DNA from: Pleurocapsa sp. CCALA 161
Lineage (GTDB): Bacteria > Cyanobacteriota > Cyanobacteriia > Cyanobacteriales > Xenococcaceae
DNA length: 64,000 nt
Reading direction: 5' to 3'
Assembly: GCF_003003995.1 (NCBI RefSeq)
Contig: NZ_PVWF01000001.1
Location: forward strand, 62,001-126,000
The notes below the pieces were generated by a model that saw only the letters and a list, made by a program, of their open reading frames with translations, was not told the DNA's origin and made no database searches. The stretch's first letter is position 1; each line of letters starts with the position of its first letter. The position numbers and the translations under genes are program-made. This document shows, in pieces, positions 34,980-44,384 of the stretch.

Positions 34980-35367
34980 CAATATTTCTCCTAAATCTTA
35001 GATTTACACCAAATGATTTTTTTAGAAAACTGATTCCTAACTTTGCTTTACAGAATAGAAGTTTTCAACTCTTTAAAAAGTTAGGAGATTCAGTGACATT
35101 TGGATAACACTTATTCAATCAAAGTCTTTGTGCAGTTCTTGTGCAATCAGGTCTTGAGAAAATAAAGTTTTGTATGTTTTTGTGATGATAAGTTTATTTT
35201 TTACCGTGTCTAATATCATTAATCCTTTCTGAGATAATTTGGTAATCCTGTTTTTTGTTGATTGACCAGAATTACCACGATTTACTCTTGGTTAGCTTTA
35301 GAGATTTTTTCTTCGTCTTGTTGCGCGAATGAGGAGTAATTACTAATCACCAATCATCAATCACTAA
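34980..35367 (-). promoter_or_regulatory. cpc operon promoter and leader
   Basis: A 388-bp gap between cpcB and a small minus-strand gene. Near the cpcB start is a good ribosome-binding site (TTTAGGAGAAATATTG). The rest is AT-rich with runs of T, typical of the long untranslated leaders of cpc operons. No specific promoter hexamers are assigned. Confidence 0.5.
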
Positions 35368-35595
35368 TCATTCTTGTTTAAAAGTAACTGGCTGATAGCT
35401 ATCTGTAGGCTGAATTGCCGAAATTTTATCCACATCTTGATTAATACAGCCATCCCGCTTACCTGCCACATATTGACAAACTCTTGCCCAAAGCCTTGTG
35501 CGATCGCCTGGTTTCCCAGAACTAAATATTACCTCGCGATCATTTTTGATTTGAACTTGACAAACGGGGCAAATTTCGATGTTTTCTGAGGACAT
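35368..35595 (-). CDS. small conserved cyanobacterial protein with zinc-ribbon-like cysteines
   Basis: A 75-residue soluble protein. C-P-V-C at residues 9-12 and further cysteines in RVCQYVAGKRDGCINQD suggest a metal site. The segment FSSGKPGDRTRLWARVCQY is a pattern I recall from a family found across cyanobacteria, with no known function. It lies upstream of the cpc leader on the same strand. Confidence 0.7.
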   Translation of the reverse strand: MSSENIEICPVCQVQIKNDREVIFSSGKPGDRTRLWARVCQYVAGKRDGCINQDVDKISAIQPTDSYQPVTFKQE

Positions 35596-35764
35596 AAAAC
35601 CTTACCAACTACTATTGATTGCCTTATTATCATACGTATTTTTGTCGTTAATGCTAACTATTACCCTACGATCTCGTTCAAACATAAAGTCGATCTGTTT
35701 TTATTGGCTTGCATTGACTGGAGCAGCGCTACAATGCAAATAATGCCGTCTTAGTCGCCTTGGA

Positions 35765-36376
35765 TTGATGACATATACTACCGACGAACTAATTAAAATA
35801 TTAGACTGTGAGCTAAAAGAAAATTGGAAGGGTAAGCGTGTAGTCTTATCCTCGGCACAGCGTATTAATGATCCAGTAGTTGCTAAAGCTCTTAATATGG
35901 ATCAGGTAAATAAGGTTTTTGCCTATCGTGATTTTCGTAGCCAAATTCATGAATACCAACAGCAACACGGAGTTTCGGGCATAATTTGGCGTTCTTGCAC
36001 TTTCAAGCAACAGAGTATTACTTATCCTGAAATTCACAATCAATTGATTCCAGTAGAGGGAGATAAAGAAATACTAATTGCTGCTCGAACTAAAATCTTA
36101 AATTTTTGGGAACGGGTTACTTCCCAGATGAAGTTTTGGTTAGTTAACCATCAAAAAGATCGTCAAGGCAATCACCATCAACTAATATCCAAGGAATATC
36201 TGCGTAAATTAATTAGTCAAACAGAATGGGCAGAAATTGATGCTGCCCGTACTGAAATCTATCTGGGCTTATGCTGGGGCGATCCGCAAGAATCTCAGTA
36301 TCAGTGGGCCAAGCCAAAATCAGGTTGCGATCGCATTATCGCTACAGTATCGGAACCGAGCGCAATCAAGATATAG
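35765..36376 (+). CDS. hypothetical protein upstream of ccmK3
   Basis: A 203-residue soluble protein that I do not recognise. It has a TTDELIKIL start, a WRSCTFKQQ segment near the middle and an EIYLGLCWGDPQESQYQW segment near residue 170. No membrane helices, signal peptide or known motifs. The first gene of a same-strand group with ccmK3 (56 bp downstream) and ccmK4, so a link with carboxysome shell expression is possible. Confidence 0.6.
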   Translation: MMTYTTDELIKILDCELKENWKGKRVVLSSAQRINDPVVAKALNMDQVNKVFAYRDFRSQIHEYQQQHGVSGIIWRSCTFKQQSITYPEIHNQLIPVEGDKEILIAARTKILNFWERVTSQMKFWLVNHQKDRQGNHHQLISKEYLRKLISQTEWAEIDAARTEIYLGLCWGDPQESQYQWAKPKSGCDRIIATVSEPSAIKI

Positions 36377-36432
36377 TAGTCTAAGCTAATATCTGATCTG
36401 CCTCAATTAACTAAAATTTTGTACTGAAATTT

Positions 36433-36747
36433 ATGTCTCAACAACACGCAGTAGGGGTAATTCAAACTTTGGGTTTTCCCTCTATTTTAGCAGCTGCGGA
36501 TGCTATGTTAAAAGCTGCTCGCGTTACTCTAGTGTATTTTGATAAGGGCGAAAGTGGTACTTTTGTAATTGCGATTCGTGGTCCAATTTCTGAAGTAAGA
36601 CCTTCGATGGCAGCAGGAATAATAGCAGCCGAAAATACTTTTGGGGGAGAGGTAATAACTCACTATACTGTGCCTAATCCCCCAGACAATGTAGTTGCTG
36701 TTTTGCCAATTGAATATACTCCAGAGGTAGAGCAATATCGCTTTTAA
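36433..36747 (+). CDS. ccmK3: carboxysome shell protein CcmK3
   Basis: A 104-residue bacterial-microcompartment hexamer-type shell subunit. The family opening AVGVIQTLGFPSILAAADAMLKAA is followed by VTLVYFDKGESGTFV and PNPPDNVVAVLPIEYT. The pore loop and the YFDKGESG segment separate it from CcmK1/2 and match CcmK3. CcmK3 proteins usually do not form hexamers alone and mix with CcmK4, encoded 141 bp downstream. Confidence 0.93.
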   Translation: MSQQHAVGVIQTLGFPSILAAADAMLKAARVTLVYFDKGESGTFVIAIRGPISEVRPSMAAGIIAAENTFGGEVITHYTVPNPPDNVVAVLPIEYTPEVEQYRF

Positions 36748-36888
36748 GCAATGACTAATAGATAGCTGAATCTATGTTAAAACTACCCCTAGTCAGCTAA
36801 GATTAGTATTCGTATCAAGTAATTTTGAATTACTAAATTTGTATTTGTAATTAATTTTGTAATTAAATAATTTAAGGAGCAAAAATTT

Positions 36889-37242
36889 ATGCCATCTCAA
36901 TCTGCTGTAGGCTCGATTGAAACAAAAGGATTTCCAGGTATTCTTGCCGCTGCTGATGCTATGGTAAAAGCTGGTCGTGTTACTCTAGTCGGCTATATTC
37001 GTGTCGGTAGCGCCCGTTTTAGCGTTAATATTCGTGGAGATGTCTCAGAAGTTAAAACCGCTATGGCTGCGGGGATCGAGGCGGTCAAAAAAGCTGAAGG
37101 AGCTACTTTAGAGTCGTGGGTAATTATTCCTCGTCCCCATGAAAATGTTTGTGCTGTTCTGCCAATTGACTACACCGAAGCTGTTATGCCCTATCTAGAT
37201 CAAGTAGAAGGCAGAACTTTACCCGTTGCCCCAAATAATTAA
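36889..37242 (+). CDS. ccmK4: carboxysome shell protein CcmK4
   Basis: A 117-residue BMC-domain shell subunit. GSIETKGFPGILAAADAMVKAG, GYIRVGSARF and IIPRPHENVCAVLPIDYT are characteristic of CcmK4. An AAGGAG ribosome-binding site precedes the ATG. The ccmK3-ccmK4 pair usually lies away from the main ccm cluster, as here, and adjusts shell permeability. Confidence 0.95.
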   Translation: MPSQSAVGSIETKGFPGILAAADAMVKAGRVTLVGYIRVGSARFSVNIRGDVSEVKTAMAAGIEAVKKAEGATLESWVIIPRPHENVCAVLPIDYTEAVMPYLDQVEGRTLPVAPNN

Positions 37243-37273
37243 ACTCAGCTCAAGTAGCAATATTGAACTGAGT
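37243..37273 (+). terminator. hairpin directly after ccmK4
   Basis: Arms ACTCAGCTCAA (37243-37253) and TTGAACTGAGT (37263-37273) pair over 11 bases with one mismatch and a 9-nt loop, beginning right after the stop codon. A G/T-rich stretch, not a pure T-run, follows. It probably ends or protects the ccmK transcript. Confidence 0.5.
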
Positions 37274-37397
37274 GGCGTTGTTCTTCTGATTATTCTCTAT
37301 AGCTGCAAACTTCATTTCCTAGAGATTATTATTGCGCAACCTCACCTTATAAGTCTCTGATGGATTGGACTTTGCTTTCTACCCATTAGAGACTTAG

Positions 37398-37946
37398 TTA
37401 ACTCAAACTCATGCTACTTAGCAGTTTTCTTTTGATAGCTCTAACATAAAGAAAAATTGGAAATTGATAATACTCGATAATTAGCCAGATTACGCAAAAT
37501 AGATGAGCGCAGAAAGTTAAGATTGTCCACATTAAAGGAAGCCAGGATAACAAGCTACCGTTCATGGGTGGAAACAGGTATACTCCAAGAGCAATAATGG
37601 CGGTAGGAATCAGCACAAAAGCGATCGCCAGCAAAATATAAACCACTCCGACTTGTGATCCCTCTCGGTAAATCCCCTTCCAAACTTTACCATTCCAATA
37701 CCAGGTCAAAGGTAGTTGGCTATCTGCCATCTTTAGCAATTGTTTATCGAAGTTGGTAGTGAAAATATGCTGACAAAAGCTACAGGCAAAAGTTTCCATT
37801 AAGGGCATTTCTGCCACTTTGCCATGACGACAGACAGGACAAGGATATGTTCCTTGGCAGTGAAAACGGTTGAATTGTGACCATTCTTGTTGTAAAAGAT
37901 CGGTACTAGGGTGGAGTGAGCGCTGAAAATTATGAACGTTAGACAT
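37398..37946 (-). CDS. membrane protein with N-terminal zinc ribbon, unknown function
   Basis: A 182-residue protein. Two C-x2-C pairs (CPVC at 36-39 and CSFC at ~55-58) form a predicted zinc ribbon; a segment L-T-W-Y-W-N-G-K-V-W-K-G follows, then two or more hydrophobic helices (VVYILLAIAFVLIPTAIIAL and LMWTILTFCAHLFCVIWLII). I recall proteins of this design as conserved hypothetical proteins in cyanobacteria. It is convergent with ccmK4 and has no operon partner. Confidence 0.7.
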   Translation of the reverse strand: MSNVHNFQRSLHPSTDLLQQEWSQFNRFHCQGTYPCPVCRHGKVAEMPLMETFACSFCQHIFTTNFDKQLLKMADSQLPLTWYWNGKVWKGIYREGSQVGVVYILLAIAFVLIPTAIIALGVYLFPPMNGSLLSWLPLMWTILTFCAHLFCVIWLIIEYYQFPIFLYVRAIKRKLLSSMSLS

Positions 37947-37950
37947 ATAA

Positions 37951-38106
37951 CTTGATAATGCCGTTAATACTTGTGACCGTGCTGCTAGCTATGAGAATCA
38001 TCCAGCTGCTAGGTGGCATGGAGATAAACAAGAGATTGCTTGGTCGTATCGACAAGGTAAAGCGATCAAAATGTTGCCCCATATCAACTGTGATCATTAT
38101 GACTAA
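37951..38106 (+). other. 51-codon open frame without a start codon (possible gene remnant)
   Basis: Between a TAA and the TAA at 38104-38106 this frame reads a protein-like peptide with WHGDKQEIAWSYRQGKAIKM and a CDHYD end, but no ATG, GTG or TTG precedes the conserved-looking part. It could be the end of a lost gene or chance. I do not recognise a family. Confidence 0.25.
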
Positions 38107-38219
38107 TCCTAGTCCTAGATTGTAATTATAGCTAGCTAGCTATGACTGCTGAACAGTCGTAACCATTTTCGATATAAATGTCAATATTAATTTGCAAAAT
38201 AAACTTTTGTTGCCGATAT

Positions 38220-38708
38220 TTAAGCTAAATCAGGGGGAATTTTGGTTAGCTGCTCAATCTGCTGTCGAATTAGCTGGGATAAGCGATCGCGTTTTATTTC
38301 AACTCCGTGATTGAGATTTAGCGAATTCTCTAGGAAAATGATGCTGTCTACTTGCTCTAGGGAAAAGAGTCGAAACAAAAGCTGCACCACAGAAATTGGC
38401 ATGGCGATCAAATTTGGATTGGCTGTACCTTGAAAAGTTGCTGCATCCTGTACGGAGACGAAGGCATAAATTACTGTTTTTGACTGCTGTAGTTGAGGAT
38501 TAGCAATTGTGGTTAAAACCCAATCCTCATCTAGGTTTTGCAGAACATAATATTCGAGATGCTGCAACTGTTGGGCAAATGATTTTAAGACAGGAGCGAT
38601 CGCGCCTTCGACAACTGCGCTGGGTACGCCATAGTTAGCGGCATCGTTGATAATTATTTGTAACTGTTGCTCCAGTGTCATTGGTAGCTGCGGTGAGTTG
38701 TTCCTCAT
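38220..38708 (-). CDS. hypothetical protein downstream of the ABC-F gene region
   Basis: A 162-residue soluble protein. It begins MRNNSPQLPMTLEQQLQII and contains helices and strands but no known motif. The internal ATG at 38708 is preferred: the 25 residues encoded upstream look like spacer sequence. It lies 92 bp downstream of the ABC-F gene on the same strand and may be read through from it. Confidence 0.55.
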   Translation of the reverse strand: MRNNSPQLPMTLEQQLQIIINDAANYGVPSAVVEGAIAPVLKSFAQQLQHLEYYVLQNLDEDWVLTTIANPQLQQSKTVIYAFVSVQDAATFQGTANPNLIAMPISVVQLLFRLFSLEQVDSIIFLENSLNLNHGVEIKRDRLSQLIRQQIEQLTKIPPDLA

Positions 38709-38800
38709 GGATAAGGATAAGTAATTTTTAGTTTTCAGTTGAGTAATTTTATCTTGTGTAAATAACAGGGAATTACTCAACAAATAAAGTCGCTCTGAAA

Positions 38801-40519
38801 TTAAGCTTTGGCTTTTTTTTGCTTATTTTTCTTTTTGTCGGCTTGTTTGGCTTGTTTTGCCTCTTTTTTCGCTGCCTTTAAATTTGCTTCAGCCTCTTGT
38901 CTGGCTTTCTCTTTTTCTTCGGCAATTTTATCAAGATAGTAGTGATAATCTCCACGATAAACAACCAATTCTCCATCACGAATTTCCACAATTTTATTAG
39001 CCGTCTGAGAAATAAAATAGCGATCGTGAGACACAATTAACACAGTGCCATCATAATGCTGTAAAGCTTCTTCCAGCATTTCTTTCGCAGGAATATCAAG
39101 GTGGTTAGTCGGCTCGTCTAAAATCAAGAAATTAGCAGGCTTGAGGAGCATTTTCGCTAAAGCTAATCGCGCTTTCTCTCCACCACTTAAAGCTTCTACT
39201 TTGTTAAAGGCGCTGTCCCCACTAAACAAAAACTGTCCTAATAGAGTCCGTACCTGCTCGTTTTTCCAGTCAGGAACTTCATCATGGATCGTATCCATGA
39301 CGGTTTTATTCAAGTCCAAAGCTTCGGCTTGATTCTGCTCAAAATAGCCAGGAACAACGTTATGTTTACCCAGTTCAATCTTGCCCTCATCAAACTTTTC
39401 CATCCCCATTGCCATCCGCAACAGAGTCGATTTTCCTGCACCATTAGGACCCAAAATAGCGATGCGATCGCCTCGTTCAATGGTTAACCCTGCCCCTAAA
39501 AATAAAATATTATTATTATAAGCATGGACTAAATCCTCAATAATCAGCACTTCTCGACCACTTCTAGGTGATGGTGGAAAGCGAAACTTAAGAGTTCTTA
39601 GGTTAGCTACTGGTGCTTCAACCAACTCAACCTTATCTAGCTGCTTTTCTCTACTTTTTGCTTGAGTACTACGGGTGGCGCTGGCTCTGAATTTTTCGAT
39701 AAATTCTTGTTGTTTAGCAATTTCTTTTTGCTGTCGTTCATAAGTCGATCCCTGAGCTAGTCGAGCTTCGGCTTTCTGCTGAAGGTAGGAGGAATAATTG
39801 CCTAAATAGGTAGTGGAGACACCTCGTTCCGTTTCCACAATTTTGGTGCAAAGGCGATCGAGAAACTCACGGTCATGAGAGACAATCACCATCGGCGTAT
39901 TAATCCCTCTTAAATAGTTTTCTAACCACTCAATTGTTTCTAAATCTAGGTGGTTAGTCGGCTCATCCAGTAGCAGCAAATCTGGCTCTTGCAGCAAAAT
40001 TTTTCCCAAACTCATTCGCATTTGCCAACCGCCACTATAAGAACTTACTAGGCGATCGCCATCTTCTGAACCAAACCCCATCTCAGGCAAAATCTTCTCG
40101 ATTTGAGCATCCAGAGTATAACCTTCTAAAGCTTCAAATTGACGCTGTAGCTTATCTAACTTATGAATTAAACGATCAAGTTGTTCGCCATCAGCCGTTT
40201 CCATATCCTGCTGCACCTGATGCATCTGCTGCTGAATCTCGTTGGCTTCCACAAAAACCGTCCAAAATTCTTCGTAAACGGTGCGGGTTGGCTCTACCTC
40301 AAATTCCTGGGTTAGATAAGCAATCTTGAGGCTGGTGGGGCGAATTACTTCTCCTGATGTGGCTTCAATTTCACCACTAATAATTTTAAGTTGAGTCGAT
40401 TTTCCTGCGCCATTGACTCCCACTAACCCTACTCTTTCGCCAGGTTTGACTTCCCAAGTAACATCTTTGAGAACTTCTCCCGTCGTATAAGTTTTACTGA
40501 TATGTTCAAGTCGCAACAT
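38801..40519 (-). CDS. ABC-F family ATP-binding protein
   Basis: A 572-residue soluble twin-ATPase without membrane domain. Cassette 1 has GVNGAGKST near residue 37 and the signature SYSGGWQMR with LLLLDEPTNHLD; cassette 2 has GPNGAGKST near 360 and ALSGGEKARLALAKML with ILDEPTNHLD. The linker holds the P-site tRNA-interaction-type helices, and the C-terminus is a Lys-rich coiled coil (AKKEAKQAKQADKKKNKQKK). ABC-F proteins act on the ribosome E site. ATG 40519 is chosen: AGGAG lies 10 bases upstream, while the longer frame has none. Confidence 0.93.
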   Translation of the reverse strand: MLRLEHISKTYTTGEVLKDVTWEVKPGERVGLVGVNGAGKSTQLKIISGEIEATSGEVIRPTSLKIAYLTQEFEVEPTRTVYEEFWTVFVEANEIQQQMHQVQQDMETADGEQLDRLIHKLDKLQRQFEALEGYTLDAQIEKILPEMGFGSEDGDRLVSSYSGGWQMRMSLGKILLQEPDLLLLDEPTNHLDLETIEWLENYLRGINTPMVIVSHDREFLDRLCTKIVETERGVSTTYLGNYSSYLQQKAEARLAQGSTYERQQKEIAKQQEFIEKFRASATRSTQAKSREKQLDKVELVEAPVANLRTLKFRFPPSPRSGREVLIIEDLVHAYNNNILFLGAGLTIERGDRIAILGPNGAGKSTLLRMAMGMEKFDEGKIELGKHNVVPGYFEQNQAEALDLNKTVMDTIHDEVPDWKNEQVRTLLGQFLFSGDSAFNKVEALSGGEKARLALAKMLLKPANFLILDEPTNHLDIPAKEMLEEALQHYDGTVLIVSHDRYFISQTANKIVEIRDGELVVYRGDYHYYLDKIAEEKEKARQEAEANLKAAKKEAKQAKQADKKKNKQKKAKA

Positions 40520-41005
40520 GGATGTCTCCTGTAATGATTGCAATGTAGCAGGGCAAAATACTTGGCTTTAATATTTATTTTTGTTACATTTTTGTCTGAA
40601 TTTATATTATATGATTAATGAATTGAAATGTTTAACTATTTTGCCGATCACTTGGCTGCCGAACTGAAGATAAAAGTAATAGTGCAGTAATATTGTATTG
40701 CTGACGTTTTTTAAAAGCGATGATTGTTAGCTTCAACTATAAAATTAGTTTAAAGATAGTAGCATCTGCACAAATAATTTTTGTGTAATTTTTGCAGCAA
40801 TCAGATATTATTAATATTTATGAAATAAATTGAATACACAGGCAAAATAACTAGTTATTAAAATGTGTCCAGCGCTTAATCTGCTTGAAAAAGGTAGTTG
40901 TTTTTACTATTTTTCAGACTAATCTTTATGAGCTAATTTTCCAATAAATCTATAAGTCTATAAGTCTAATTTAGTTTCATTGATATATTTATTATTTTTG
41001 TTGCG
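40520..41005. other. 486-bp intergenic region between divergent genes
   Basis: AT-rich spacer between the ABC-F gene (minus) and the receiver-membrane protein gene (plus). It must contain promoters for both. No coding frame, RNA or long repeat is evident. Confidence 0.4.
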
Positions 41006-41827
41006 ATGACTACAGTTTTAATAGTTGATGACCTAGGCAGTATTAGAGAATTTTTGAAAATCAATTTATCTAGTGAACCAGATCTGAAGGTAGTTGGTTT
41101 AGCCGATAATGGTCAAGGAGCGATCGCTCAGACAGAAGAACATCAACCAGATATTATCCTAATGGATATTAATATGCCAGGGGAGATTGATGGGATAGAG
41201 GCAACAGAGAGAATTGTAAACCGTTTTCCTCAGAGCAAGATTTTGCTCCTGACTACCCAAGATGATAAAAAGCAGTTGGAACGCGCTCTTAAAGCAGGGT
41301 CTAGAGGCTATATTCTCAAAAATACCAGCATTAAAGATCTGGCTAATATCATTCGTTTAACAGAAAAAGGCTTTTTTCAAATTGGTCCTGTATTGGGTGA
41401 TTGGGATGGCACACTGCATCAGGTTGCGCAGGTAGGCGCTGGAAATTTAGAAATAACTAAAATCGGTGGAGCAAATGCCATCATGTCTCATGATTTTGAT
41501 TATCCTCTAGAAGCTCGTCAAACTAAGCAAATGAATCATTCTCTGTCTAACTTCAGTGCAGAGCTGGTGCAATTGCAGGCAACGATTAAATCTCAAGAAA
41601 ATACAATTATGAATCTGACTCATCAATATTCTCAGGTTCAACAAGAAATCAACAGTAAATTCAGAAACAAGCGCTCCCCAGGCAAAAATCTCAATTCGAT
41701 TTACTATGGTTCTATCTTCACCAAAAGCCGATCTCAAAATCAACGTCATCTTTTGTTTATTGGCAGTTTTTTCTTGGGAGTTATCAGTGTAATGTTTTTG
41801 ATGCTGCTCGTTATGGTAATCGGCTAA
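41006..41827 (+). CDS. response regulator receiver domain protein with C-terminal membrane anchor
   Basis: A 273-residue protein. The REC domain (1-122) has Asp8-Asp9, phospho-acceptor Asp54 (ILMDINMPG) and Lys105 (YILKNTS), the NarL-like variant. Instead of a DNA-binding domain it continues into an unassigned region (~125-180), a predicted coiled coil (~178-215, QLQATIKSQENTIMNLTHQY), and a single C-terminal transmembrane helix (~248-272, LLFIGSFFLGVISVMFLMLL). It would hold a phosphorylatable switch at a membrane. No kinase gene is adjacent. The output is unknown. Confidence 0.85.
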   Translation: MTTVLIVDDLGSIREFLKINLSSEPDLKVVGLADNGQGAIAQTEEHQPDIILMDINMPGEIDGIEATERIVNRFPQSKILLLTTQDDKKQLERALKAGSRGYILKNTSIKDLANIIRLTEKGFFQIGPVLGDWDGTLHQVAQVGAGNLEITKIGGANAIMSHDFDYPLEARQTKQMNHSLSNFSAELVQLQATIKSQENTIMNLTHQYSQVQQEINSKFRNKRSPGKNLNSIYYGSIFTKSRSQNQRHLLFIGSFFLGVISVMFLMLLVMVIG

Positions 41828-41873
41828 ATATAATTAACCTCAGTTCGGGTTAAGAACATTAATCGGTGGAGGT

Positions 41874-42317
41874 TTAGTTGCTTAAGGCGGTGTCACCAAT
41901 TAACTTAGATTCCCTTGCGCCAAAAATTACTTCAGGCTGACTGTAATATTTAAATTCCAGCAAATTATAAAATGGATCTTCGAGAAAAAAGCAGTGATGC
42001 TCTAAAGGCTGATGGGGAAAACGCAACTTGGGAGGGTGATAAAAGGTAATATTTTTTGCTTGAGCGCGATCGCATAATTGTTGCCAAGCTGATTTAGTCG
42101 GTAAGATTAAACCTAGATGTCGAGGATAAATTCCAGGCTGTCTGGTCAATGGGTCTTGAGTAACATGACCGACTAATTGAGTACCGTAAAAATTAAAAAT
42201 TACCGCTGATTTATTTTCACGACCAACTGCACAACCTAAACTATCGGCATAAAATTCCTTAGCTCGAGCCACATTATCTATAGGAATAGCTAAATGAAAA
42301 ATAGCTGTAGTCATCAT
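41874..42317 (-). CDS. VOC-superfamily (glyoxalase type) protein
   Basis: A 147-residue protein with two beta-alpha-beta modules. AIFHLAIPIDNVARAKEFYADSLG opens the fold; HHCFFLEDPFYNLLEFKYY closes it with the metal-ligand glutamate. Enzymes and binding proteins share this fold, so the reaction is unknown. Convergent with the receiver-membrane protein gene, 46 bp away. Confidence 0.8.
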   Translation of the reverse strand: MMTTAIFHLAIPIDNVARAKEFYADSLGCAVGRENKSAVIFNFYGTQLVGHVTQDPLTRQPGIYPRHLGLILPTKSAWQQLCDRAQAKNITFYHPPKLRFPHQPLEHHCFFLEDPFYNLLEFKYYSQPEVIFGARESKLIGDTALSN

Positions 42318-42442
42318 AATTTTAAAGCTAGCAACTATAAATGTAGTTGAGGCTTATATTCTAGCTATTTTCTGGCTTGTGTGAAGCATTAATCAAGATT
42401 CTCATCTTACTTTTTCTGGTTGTATTAAAATTATCGCCCTGA

Positions 42443-43204
42443 TTAATAATCCAGTAACACTCTAACCCACTCAGGAGGAGGAGGAATGGGATTATCTAAG
42501 CGATCGAGCAACATTAATGCCACCAGGTGTACGGCGAACAAATAAACTAAGTTCTGAACTATGACTGAGCCAATCGCTAAGGTTTGAATCAAAGCAAAAT
42601 TTGGTTGAGCCAAAATTCCTAATTGAAAAAATCCCCAATCGAGTAACTTAGTAATGTTAGTAATTACATATACCCAGAGATTTTCGCCAATGAGAATCGA
42701 ATTGAGCCAAAACCGAAAAAACAACCCTAAAGAGCCAATCACAGCGCCTGAGACAATTGATACGAGCCAACTCAGGCGACGCTGCCAACATGTTCCTAAC
42801 GCTACTCCCATCAATCCATAAGGCATCAAAAAAAACAGACTACGGATAGGTCCCATTAAGACCAACAGCAGCAATGAAGATACAATTGCTGCCATCCAAG
42901 CAGCACGATTACCCCGCCTCAAATAGATCAAGGCGATGGGAATGGGGAAAAAAATTTTGAGAACTGGACCTACAGGAAAATAAAAGTTTATTAGCCAAAC
43001 CAAACTGGCTGTACTAGCTAGAAAAGCAGTTTCGACCATCACTACTGTATCAGTAGTAACTTTAGTCTGTTTGCTAGCTTTGGTTGGCAAGGACACTGGA
43101 TAAGTATGAGTTACCTCAGCATCCTCTTGATCGACCCAATTAATTTCGTCTTCATCAACCTGATTTGTAACGTCAGACAATGAATCTTTGTAGTCTTTGG
43201 ACAT
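42443..43204 (-). CDS. DUF2232-family multi-pass membrane protein
   Basis: A 253-residue protein. The N-terminal ~60 residues are acidic and cytoplasmic; six or so hydrophobic helices follow, with LIYLRRGNRAAWMAAIVSSLLL and LMPYGLMGVALGTCW as distinctive stretches, then a PPPPEWVRVLL tail. The pattern resembles DUF2232 (YybS-like, related to transport S-components). Its substrate and partner are unknown. It lies 47 bp downstream of a Crp-type regulator gene on the same strand. Confidence 0.7.
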   Translation of the reverse strand: MSKDYKDSLSDVTNQVDEDEINWVDQEDAEVTHTYPVSLPTKASKQTKVTTDTVVMVETAFLASTASLVWLINFYFPVGPVLKIFFPIPIALIYLRRGNRAAWMAAIVSSLLLLVLMGPIRSLFFLMPYGLMGVALGTCWQRRLSWLVSIVSGAVIGSLGLFFRFWLNSILIGENLWVYVITNITKLLDWGFFQLGILAQPNFALIQTLAIGSVIVQNLVYLFAVHLVALMLLDRLDNPIPPPPEWVRVLLDY

Positions 43205-43251
43205 AGTAATTTGATTGGCTAAACCAAAGAAATATTGGAGGTTTGAATATA

Positions 43252-43959
43252 CTAGCAGATAGTGTCTTCTAACGCTGGTAAGTTAGGAATACGCATAGAA
43301 TCGGCATTCCTTTCAATTAAACCTTTTTTTTCTAGCTTAGTTAATACTCTGGTCACAGTTTCTCTGGCTAATCCGCTGAGGCTGCTAATTTCACGGTGGG
43401 GTAAATTGGGAATTTCCGTACCTCGATCGCCTGCGGTTCCTTGTCCTTCCACTAAAAATAAGATGGCATCAGCAACTCTAGAGATACTGCTAGCTTCTCG
43501 CAGTTGTAGCCGTCGATTCACTTGGCGCAAACGCTTTGCCATTAGCTGAACTAACTGAACTCCTGCCATTGGTTCAGTGTTAATTAAGTTAACAAAATCT
43601 TCAGCGGGAATTCTTCCAATCAATGTTTTGGTTAGAGAAATAGCATCCGTAGAACGAGGCATCTTGTCCATTGCTGCCATTTCACCAAATATTTCTCCTC
43701 TACCCAAAATATTGAGGGTAACTTCTTTGCCATCCAGATTATAAGTACGAATTTTTACCCATCCTTCGAGGATAAAATACACCGATCCGCCCCAATCATT
43801 TTCTAGTAATAGTACCTGATTAGGCGGATGAGAAATAGTGACAAAATGAGCAGCTATTTTATGAATACTGTCTTCTGGTAAATCAGTCATAAATGGAACT
43901 AATTGGATTAATTCATCATGATTGATATTAGACTCTAAATAACGAGATTGATCTTCCAT
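43252..43959 (-). CDS. Crp/Fnr-family transcriptional regulator
   Basis: A 235-residue regulator. The cyclic-nucleotide-binding-type beta barrel is ~20-140 (VYFILEGWVKI, GEIFGEMAAMDKMPRSTDAIS), and the winged helix is ~160-225 with recognition helix SGLARETVTRVLTKLEKKGLI. The E-M-x3-D-x-x-P-R-S-x-D stretch resembles the cAMP-pocket arginine-serine motif (R-S), so an effector nucleotide is possible. It is not NtcA by sequence. It may regulate the DUF2232 gene next to it and itself. Confidence 0.88.
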   Translation of the reverse strand: MEDQSRYLESNINHDELIQLVPFMTDLPEDSIHKIAAHFVTISHPPNQVLLLENDWGGSVYFILEGWVKIRTYNLDGKEVTLNILGRGEIFGEMAAMDKMPRSTDAISLTKTLIGRIPAEDFVNLINTEPMAGVQLVQLMAKRLRQVNRRLQLREASSISRVADAILFLVEGQGTAGDRGTEIPNLPHREISSLSGLARETVTRVLTKLEKKGLIERNADSMRIPNLPALEDTIC

Positions 43960-44384
43960 GGAGAGTTGAGCTTACAGTTCTCTAGAAACATCTCCTTTGT
44001 ATCATTAAAAAACGAATAATACCTTTAGTGAATATAGCTAGAAGAGATATAATTTCTTTTTCGATATCAGTAATACACAGTAAATCTAATCTTTTATTTC
44101 TAGCTTTAAACTAAATCTAACTATTTTAATTAGCCTAAATTACCATCTAAAAATTAACTTTGGTATAACTTATTACTGAAGCTTATCAATGCAATAACCA
44201 TCTATTTAAAGATTTTTTAAATTAAATAATATCTGGTCTTCAAAAACATGATATTTTTCGGTAAAGATTTGGTAAAGAGACTCTTTAATCCTGGTATTTA
44301 AGCATCTTGAACAAATAATATTGCATAAAGAACATTGTCAAATTGTATTGATAATTAAACTTATTTTATTTAATTCTTTATTTT
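43960..44384. other. 425-bp intergenic region between divergent genes
   Basis: AT-rich gap between the Crp-type regulator and the sugar transferase genes. It should hold two divergent promoters. I see no coding frame or structured RNA. Confidence 0.4.

Noticed and set aside
43252-43959. Naming the Crp-family regulator NtcA
   Set aside because: Its N-terminal and helix-turn-helix sequences differ from the strongly conserved NtcA.
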